Positions 58,438 to 64,000 of a stretch of 64,000 nt of DNA are shown here, in pieces. The notes beneath the pieces were generated by a model. It was given only the letters and a program-made list of their open reading frames with translations, was not told the origin of the DNA and searched no databases. This DNA comes from UBA2334 sp964396895 (GTDB lineage: Bacteria; Pseudomonadota; Gammaproteobacteria; Burkholderiales; Burkholderiaceae_C). Location: positions 62,001 through 126,000 of the forward strand of contig CAYNGJ010000008.1 of NCBI GenBank assembly GCA_964396895.1. The letters run 5' to 3'. Every line of letters begins with the position of its first letter. Within the stretch, counting starts at the first letter, position 1. Position numbers and translations under genes: made by a program.

Positions 58438-59184
58438 ATGGAAGAGTTTTTGACAGCCCAGTTCTGGCTGGCGGTGGGGCAGATCATCATGATCGACATC
58501 TTGCTGGGTGGCGACAATGCCGTGGTCATTGCATTGGCTTGTCGCAAACTTCCGCCGGCACAGCGGCGATTGGGCATTTTGTGGGGAACGGCCGGGGCCA
58601 TTGTGCTGCGCGTGGTTTTGATTGTGTTTGCTCTGGCGCTGTTGGCTGTTCCCTACCTGAAAATTGTGGGGGCGGTGTTGTTGCTGTGGATTGGCGTGAA
58701 GCTGCTGGCTCCGGATGACGAAGAAGGCCATGGTGACATTCAGACCAGTGACAAGCTCTGGGCTGCTGTGAAAACCGTGATCGTTGCCGATCTGGTCATG
58801 AGCATCGACAACGTCATCGCCATTGCCGGGGCGGCGGAAGGTGCCGGTGGTGACCACAAGATACCGTTGGTGATCTTTGGCTTGCTCGTCAGCATCCCCA
58901 TCATCGTCTGGGGCAGTCAGATGGTCATCAAATTGATGGAACGTTTCCCGGCCATCATCGTGGTCGGCGGCATGTTGCTGGGCTGGATTGCCGGTAGCAT
59001 GGCGGTGACGGATCCTGCGCTGGTTCCCTACTTGGCAGAGAGGATGCCTGTGGCGGGCGCCAAAGCGGCGTCTTTGCCAGCTTGGATGGCTTATGTGGCC
59101 GGTGCAGCGGGTGCTTTTTTCGTGCTGTCGGTGGGGGAGTGGTTGAAGCGCAGGCAGTCCGCAGATGCCCCAGCCGCGCAGTGA
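58438..59184 (+). CDS. TerC/YjbE-family integral membrane protein
   Basis: The 248-residue protein has about seven helices. The TerC acidic motifs are IDILLGGDNAVVIALAC near residue 18 and DLVMSIDNVIAIAGAA near residue 120. TerC proteins have been tied to metal-ion (manganese) efflux and to tellurite resistance by homology. The ATG lies just behind the sucCD terminator, so expression depends either on read-through or on a promoter hidden in the terminator region; no yybP-type manganese riboswitch is apparent. Confidence 0.88.
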   Translation: MEEFLTAQFWLAVGQIIMIDILLGGDNAVVIALACRKLPPAQRRLGILWGTAGAIVLRVVLIVFALALLAVPYLKIVGAVLLLWIGVKLLAPDDEEGHGDIQTSDKLWAAVKTVIVADLVMSIDNVIAIAGAAEGAGGDHKIPLVIFGLLVSIPIIVWGSQMVIKLMERFPAIIVVGGMLLGWIAGSMAVTDPALVPYLAERMPVAGAKAASLPAWMAYVAGAAGAFFVLSVGEWLKRRQSADAPAAQ

Positions 59185-59266
59185 CCGACTTCCCGATGAC
59201 TCGGCAGCCAGTTCTGGGGCGGTGAATGAGATTCGAATGACGGGCTGAACTCTGGAGAGGGGCGTG

Positions 59267-61960
59267 ATGCAACAACACGATCAACGGGGGGTTTTCAGTT
59301 GGCTTCGCTCTGATGCCGCGACGGCTTTGTTGATTGTGTTTGCTGTGCTGATGGTGGAGGCCAGCACGGGTTTTTTTGAAGGCTTGGAGAACCGTTTTTT
59401 CGACAAAGCCAGCCAGATGACTGGGCGCCTGCCGTCCGATCAAGTGGTGGTTCTGGCGATTGACGATCAGAGCATTGCCAACATTGGTCGTTGGCCTTGG
59501 CCGCGTGATGTGCACGCCAAGGTGATCGATCGGTTGACTGCGGGACAGGCCAAAACCATTGCCCACACCACCTTATTTTTTGAACCACAGGTGGACAGGG
59601 GGTTGGGTCACCTTTTGGAACTCAAGAGCCTGATGACGACGGATGCGTCTCAGCATCCGACCGCCTCGCCATGGTTGGAGGTGGTCAATTCGGCCATACG
59701 CACTTTGGACGCCGATGCCACGCTGGCGCTAAGCATGCAGACTTCTGGCCGTGTGGTGCTTCCCATGGTGTTTGAGATGGGGCAGCCATTGGGCGCACCG
59801 GATCAGGCCTTGCCCGAGTACGTGCTGCGCCACGCTTTGCCCGCCCAAGCCAATGCCCATTTCTTGCAGGGCGTGAAGGCCAGTTTGCCGCTGGAAGCCT
59901 TTGGGGTGGCGTCGGCTGCGGTGGGCCACCTCAACCAATTGCCAAGTGCCATTGATGGCACCCTGCGCACCGAGCCTTTGCTGATTGATCACGACGGCGC
60001 TTGGATTCCCAGCATGGCGCTTCAGGTGGCTGCACAGAGCCTGAATTTGTCCACCACTGACATGCGGTCCGAGAGGGATGGCGTTTTTCAGTTGGGCGGC
60101 TTGCGCATTCCTGTGGATGATGCGGGGCGCATCCATCCGCAGTTCTACCCCGACAAAAGCGGACGTGTTCCGTTTGTGGTGGATTCCTTTTTCGATGTGT
60201 ATTCCGGGAAAATTCCACCCAGCAAATATGCCGGCAAGATCGTGGTCATCGGCGCCACCGCTGCCGGGGTGGGAAATCGGTTTGTGACACCCGTGTCCGC
60301 TGTCACTTCCCCAGCCTTGTTGTTGGCCCATACCACGTCAAGTCTATTGAAAAACCATTTTTTCTCAGTCCCCTACTGGACCCCGGTGCTCAGCCTGGGC
60401 ACGACCTTGCTGGTGGCACTTCTGGTGGCAGGCGTGTTGCCGCGCTTGACGGGCGGCGTGGCTGCCTTGTTGACAGGGGCGGTCCTCGTGGCGCTGTTGA
60501 CGGCAGAGCTACTCTTGCTCACGACGTGGCATTTGTGGGTTCCACTGGTGTTGCCTGCGGCTGCTCTCGTGGTGGCCTACCTGGGCCTCACCACCAAGCG
60601 GTTTTTGTTCACGGAGGCGGGCAAAATCAAATCGGACGAGGAGTCTGCGGAGACCAACCGCATGATGGGTCTGGCCCATCAGGGGCAAGGTCAGTTGGAC
60701 ATGGCCTTTGACCGCTTTCGTCGCGTGCCCTTGAGCGAGGCACTCATGGCCAATTTGGCCAATCTTGCGCTCGACTTCGAACGCAAGCGCCAATTCAACA
60801 AGGCCCTGGCGGTGTACGAGCACATGGCCGGGTTCAACCCAAACTACAAAGACCTGGTGGCCAAGCGCAAGCGGGCCAAAAACCTGTCGGAAACCGTGCT
60901 TTTGGGAGGTATGGGCACCCACCGTGGGGGCACCATGCTGTTGGATGGTGACCAGGTGGAAAAACCCATGTTGGGCCGCTATCAGGTCGAGAAGGAGCTC
61001 GGCAAAGGTGCGATGGGCATTGTTTACCTGGGCAGAGATCCCAAAATTGGCCGGGTGGTTGCGATCAAAACCCTGGCATTGGCACAAGAATTTGAAGGTG
61101 ATGAGCTGGAGGACGCGCGCCAACGTTTCTTCCGGGAAGCCGAAACAGCGGGGCGCCTTCAGCACCAAAACATCGTGACCATTTTCGATGCGGGAGAGGA
61201 CCAAGAACTGGCCTACATCGCCATGGAGTTCCTGAAAGGAAAAGACCTGGTGGCGTACGCGCAGTCGGGCAATCTGCTGCCGGTCGACCAAGTGGTGGAC
61301 ATCCTGGTCAAAGTGGCCCAGGCCCTTAACTACGCCCATGGGTTGAACGTGGTGCACCGGGACATCAAGCCCGCCAACATCATGTACGACCCGGCGACCG
61401 AATCGGTCAAGGTCACTGACTTTGGCATCGCGCGGGTCACGGATGCCAGCCGTACCCGCACCGGCATGGTACTGGGTACACCCAGCTTCATGTCACCCGA
61501 GCAAATCGCGGGCAAGAAAGTGGACGGCCGATCGGACTTGTACTCACTGGGCGTCATGGCGTTTCAGCTCCTCACCGGAGTGCTCCCCTTCCGAGCCGAA
61601 TCCATGGCCGAGCTGATGTTCAAAATCGCGAACGAGGATGCACCCGACGTCCGGACCTTCAATGCGGCTGTTCCCCCGGCTTTGGCGCATGTGGTCGCCA
61701 GGGCGCTGGTGAAAAATCTCGATCGCCGATACGCCAGTGGACAGGAAATGGCCGAAGATCTCATGCGAAGCCGGACGCAGACGCCGCCATCCGGAGGGGC
61801 GATGGCGGGGGCGCGTGTCGGGCGGGTGAACGAAACCAACGAACCCGGGCATGTTGACCCGGACCAGGGCTTTCAGAGAACGGTGGTGGTGCCGCCGTCG
61901 GCTGCTCCCACGCCCCCGATGGGCACCCCCTCGTTGTCCAACCGTCGAGGCGAGGCATGA
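59267..61960 (+). CDS. CHASE2-domain serine/threonine protein kinase
   Basis: The 897-residue protein has an N-terminal helix, an extracytoplasmic CHASE2 sensor domain (roughly residues 35-350, with DDQSIANIGRWPWPRDVHAK), three membrane helices (about 365-445), a TPR-like stretch (ALAVYEHMAGFNP) and a Hanks-type kinase domain from about residue 570. The kinase has ELGKGAMGIVYLG, the ATP lysine in VVAIKTL (about 599), HRDIKPANIM (about 696), DFGIAR (about 717) and GTPSFMSPEQIAG. The tail is Pro-rich. ATG 59267 is preferred; GTG 59264 directly upstream also works. It is coupled to the phosphatase gene by ATGA. Confidence 0.93.
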   Translation: MQQHDQRGVFSWLRSDAATALLIVFAVLMVEASTGFFEGLENRFFDKASQMTGRLPSDQVVVLAIDDQSIANIGRWPWPRDVHAKVIDRLTAGQAKTIAHTTLFFEPQVDRGLGHLLELKSLMTTDASQHPTASPWLEVVNSAIRTLDADATLALSMQTSGRVVLPMVFEMGQPLGAPDQALPEYVLRHALPAQANAHFLQGVKASLPLEAFGVASAAVGHLNQLPSAIDGTLRTEPLLIDHDGAWIPSMALQVAAQSLNLSTTDMRSERDGVFQLGGLRIPVDDAGRIHPQFYPDKSGRVPFVVDSFFDVYSGKIPPSKYAGKIVVIGATAAGVGNRFVTPVSAVTSPALLLAHTTSSLLKNHFFSVPYWTPVLSLGTTLLVALLVAGVLPRLTGGVAALLTGAVLVALLTAELLLLTTWHLWVPLVLPAAALVVAYLGLTTKRFLFTEAGKIKSDEESAETNRMMGLAHQGQGQLDMAFDRFRRVPLSEALMANLANLALDFERKRQFNKALAVYEHMAGFNPNYKDLVAKRKRAKNLSETVLLGGMGTHRGGTMLLDGDQVEKPMLGRYQVEKELGKGAMGIVYLGRDPKIGRVVAIKTLALAQEFEGDELEDARQRFFREAETAGRLQHQNIVTIFDAGEDQELAYIAMEFLKGKDLVAYAQSGNLLPVDQVVDILVKVAQALNYAHGLNVVHRDIKPANIMYDPATESVKVTDFGIARVTDASRTRTGMVLGTPSFMSPEQIAGKKVDGRSDLYSLGVMAFQLLTGVLPFRAESMAELMFKIANEDAPDVRTFNAAVPPALAHVVARALVKNLDRRYASGQEMAEDLMRSRTQTPPSGGAMAGARVGRVNETNEPGHVDPDQGFQRTVVVPPSAAPTPPMGTPSLSNRRGEA

Positions 61961-62748
61961 TTTTTGAATTCGTCAGCCTGACCCACCCTGGCCTGGTCCG
62001 CGACAACAACGAAGACACCGTGGCCTGCGATGCCAAGCACGGCATTGCCGTTCTGGCCGACGGGATGGGTGGGTACAACGCCGGTGAAATCGCCAGTGCC
62101 ATGGCGGCCGCGTTTGTGCGCTCGGAGTTGTCCCAGTGGCTGTCCAGTGCCGGGCAAACCGCGTCATCGGCGCAAGGGGTGCGCCAGGCATTGGGGGCTG
62201 CCGTATCGGGTGCTAATCTGTCCATTTACCGGGCTGCGCTGTCCAATCCCCAGTTCAGTGGAATGGGGACAACGGTGGTGGTGGGCATGTTCGGTGCCGT
62301 CCGAGTGATGCTGGCCCATGTGGGTGATTCCCGGTGTTACGTGTGGCGGAAATCGCGGCTGACTCAACTGACCCATGATCACTCCCTGCTGCAGGAGCAA
62401 CTCGATGCGGGGCTGATTTCCACGGAACAAGCCAAAATCGCATCGCACAAGAACCTGGTGACCCGCGCACTCGGGGTGGACGAGCGTGTGGATGTTGACA
62501 TCGTCGAACACCTTCCCGAGATAGATGACCTGTATCTCCTGTGCTCAGATGGGTTGACCGACATGGTGGACGATGAAGACTTGGTGCGCATCCTGGCCAG
62601 CAGCACTGGTTTGTCGGCAAAAGCGGAAGCCTTGATCAGAAGTGCCAACGATGCGGGTGGGCGTGACAATATTTCGGTGATACTGGTCGCTGCCAAGGCA
62701 AAATCAGCCAGCGCTGGCTTTTTTTCGCGCATGTTGGGGTTGTCTTGA
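61957..62748 (+). CDS. PP2C-family serine/threonine phosphatase
   Basis: The 263-residue protein shows the PP2C metal-site motifs: GLVRDNNEDTVACD (Asp near residue 20), VLADGMGGYNAGEIAS, VGDSRCYVW, LCSDGLTDMV and GGRDNISVILV. This is the soluble Stp type, which reverses the action of Hanks kinases. It starts in the stop codon of the kinase gene, so the two are made together, as in PknB-Stp pairs. Confidence 0.95.
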   Translation: MIFEFVSLTHPGLVRDNNEDTVACDAKHGIAVLADGMGGYNAGEIASAMAAAFVRSELSQWLSSAGQTASSAQGVRQALGAAVSGANLSIYRAALSNPQFSGMGTTVVVGMFGAVRVMLAHVGDSRCYVWRKSRLTQLTHDHSLLQEQLDAGLISTEQAKIASHKNLVTRALGVDERVDVDIVEHLPEIDDLYLLCSDGLTDMVDDEDLVRILASSTGLSAKAEALIRSANDAGGRDNISVILVAAKAKSASAGFFSRMLGLS

Positions 62749-62788
62749 TGCTGGGAGTGGGTGATGACAAGCGTTACAGGAGTCGGCC

Positions 62789-63409
62789 ATGCCGAAATTG
62801 ATCGTCTCAATTGACGGTGTTGTGGTGAAGGAAGTGCAACTGACCAAAGATCGGACCACTTTGGGTCGGCGGCCCTACAACGACGTGGTGATCGACAATC
62901 TGGCGGTCAGTGGTGAGCATGCCGTGTTGCAGATGACCGGTGCGGATGTCCACATTGAAGACCTCAACAGCACGAATGGCACCTACATCAACGGCAAAGC
63001 CGTCAAAAAGCAATTGCTCCGCCACAACGACACCGTTGAAGTCGGCAAGCACAAGATCAAGTTCCTGAATGAACCCTCGGGCACCGCGTTCGACAAAACC
63101 ATGGTCATACGCCCGAGCGCCCCACCGTTGGAGGCACATCCACCCATTGGTGGTGCGGCCATCAAGGTGATTTCCGGGGCGGCGGCGGGTCGGGAGGTCA
63201 CGCTGGTGAAAACCGTGACCACCATTGGCAAGCCTGGTGTGGCTGTGGCCGCCATCACCCGACGCCCGCATGGGTATGCCGTGGCGCTGGTGGAGGGGGT
63301 CAATCGCCCCACGTTGAATGACCAACCCCTTGACACCGACCCCATCATGCTCAAGGACGGCGACATTCTGGAGCTGGCTGGAACCAAGATGCAGTTTGTG
63401 ATGCTCTGA
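62789..63409 (+). CDS. Double FHA-domain protein
   Basis: The 206-residue protein has a good N-terminal FHA domain (TTLGRRPYNDVVIDNLAVSG with GEH, then LNSTNGTYING) that keeps Arg, Ser/His and Asn-Gly residues for phosphothreonine recognition. A second FHA-like domain from about residue 120 has TTIGKPGVAVAAITRRPHGY and lacks the clear recognition residues. It likely reads threonine phosphorylation set by the upstream kinase. The two may act as reader and scaffold. Confidence 0.9.
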   Translation: MPKLIVSIDGVVVKEVQLTKDRTTLGRRPYNDVVIDNLAVSGEHAVLQMTGADVHIEDLNSTNGTYINGKAVKKQLLRHNDTVEVGKHKIKFLNEPSGTAFDKTMVIRPSAPPLEAHPPIGGAAIKVISGAAAGREVTLVKTVTTIGKPGVAVAAITRRPHGYAVALVEGVNRPTLNDQPLDTDPIMLKDGDILELAGTKMQFVML

Positions 63410-63440
63410 CACCATACCTATCTGGGCAACGGGTTCAGCC

Positions 63441-64000
63441 ATGGTGTGGTCATTGCGGCAATCCTTTCTTCGGCTTGCCTTTGCCTGGGTGCCCGTCTTG
63501 TTGGCGGTGCTGCATGTGGTCGGGGTGGTCAGGCTGGGTGCGCTGGAGTGGGTGGACAGCCTGATTTACGACACCCGTCTGCGGGCCACCATGCCGCAGA
63601 CCTTGGATCCACGCATTGTCATTGTCGATGTCGACGAAAAAAGCCTGGCGGAAGTGGGGCAGTGGCCGTGGCCTCGGCACCGATTGGCCCACATCACCAA
63701 CGAGTTGTTTGACCGCCAGCGTGTGGCCGTGCTGGGCTTTGACGTGGTGTTTGCCGAGCCCGATGCAACGTCCGCACTTTCCACGCTGGAAGGCTTGGCC
63801 GGACGCGAGTTGGCCCATATTCCTGCCTTTGCCGAACAGGTCAAGCAGATGGCCAACCAGTTGGATCACGACCAGCAGTTTGCCAAGGCGCTGCTGAATC
63901 GGCGGGTGGTGCTGGGCCACTATTTCACCAGCGACCGCGATGGCCGAAAAAACGGCCAGTTGCCACCCCCTGCCATGGACAAAGCCGAGCTGAAGGGCAA
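63441..64000 (+). CDS. CHASE2-domain sensor protein, N-terminal part
   Basis: The open frame starts MVWSLRQSFLRLAFAWVPVL, a membrane helix. A CHASE2 domain resembling that of the kinase follows (IVIVDVDEKSLAEVGQWPWP, then VAVLGFDVVFAEPD). About 187 residues are inside the window; the output domain lies beyond the right edge. In similar clusters such genes encode adenylate or guanylate cyclases, which is only a guess here. It lies 31 bases after the FHA gene on the same strand. Confidence 0.85.
   Translation, partial: MVWSLRQSFLRLAFAWVPVLLAVLHVVGVVRLGALEWVDSLIYDTRLRATMPQTLDPRIVIVDVDEKSLAEVGQWPWPRHRLAHITNELFDRQRVAVLGFDVVFAEPDATSALSTLEGLAGRELAHIPAFAEQVKQMANQLDHDQQFAKALLNRRVVLGHYFTSDRDGRKNGQLPPPAMDKAELKG

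Overview
The window is a GC-rich bacterial chromosome segment, closest in gene content and order to the Burkholderiales, most likely Comamonadaceae. The evidence is the grouping of lptD-surA-rsmA, recA-recX beside a TctDE-like two-component system, sucCD followed by a TerC protein, a gentisate pathway run by a LysR regulator, and short AT-rich interspersed elements of a kind I recall from that family. Genus cannot be read from the sequence. No rRNA or tRNA gene was found. One 100-N assembly gap lies at 39372-39471.

Layout. 1-6893: end of an MFS transporter, rsmE, amgK, then the outer-membrane/ribosome block lptD-surA-rsmA. 6872-7939: a secreted barnase-type RNase with its barstar inhibitor. 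8186-10507: the fused malic enzyme maeB. 10827-17890: an SPFH/DUF4178/DUF350/UPF0149/spermidine-synthase/amine-oxidase cluster, followed by a Ca/Na antiporter. 19255-25839: a type I-F CRISPR locus with cas1, cas2-3 and a 19-repeat array, but with no Cascade genes; a VapBC-like toxin-antitoxin module sits where csy1-4 (cas8f-cas5f-cas7f-cas6f) would normally be. 25844-28023: MOSC protein, old yellow enzyme, VOC protein. 28203-33127: LysR regulator and a complete 3-hydroxybenzoate/gentisate route (3HB 6-hydroxylase, gentisate dioxygenase, maleylpyruvate isomerase, fumarylpyruvate hydrolase). 33329-35657: a lower-GC accessory patch with a CoiA-like protein and two further toxin-antitoxin pairs. 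35675-38436: pepP, murU and speD in one minus-strand unit. 38557-39626: a lipoprotein with a Pro-Ser linker interrupted by the gap. 39875-43781: tkt, a secreted protein and gap. 43850-47782: subtilase, SPOR protein, birA and a SET-domain protein. 47848-50526: topB. 50636-55058: two-component system, MarR regulator, recA-recX. 55094-59184: argC, sucCD, terC. 59267-64000: a CHASE2 Ser/Thr kinase, PP2C phosphatase, double-FHA protein and the start of a second CHASE2 protein.

How parts work together. AmgK and MurU are consecutive steps of the cell-wall MurNAc/GlcNAc recycling route but lie 35 kb apart here. SpeD supplies decarboxylated S-adenosylmethionine, the co-substrate of the membrane-fused SpeE-like enzyme 24 kb away. 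The kinase, phosphatase and FHA genes form a phosphorylation, dephosphorylation and phosphothreonine-reading set.

The most unusual item is the CRISPR locus: adaptation and cleavage genes and the array look intact, while the crRNA-processing and target-binding genes are missing from this window.
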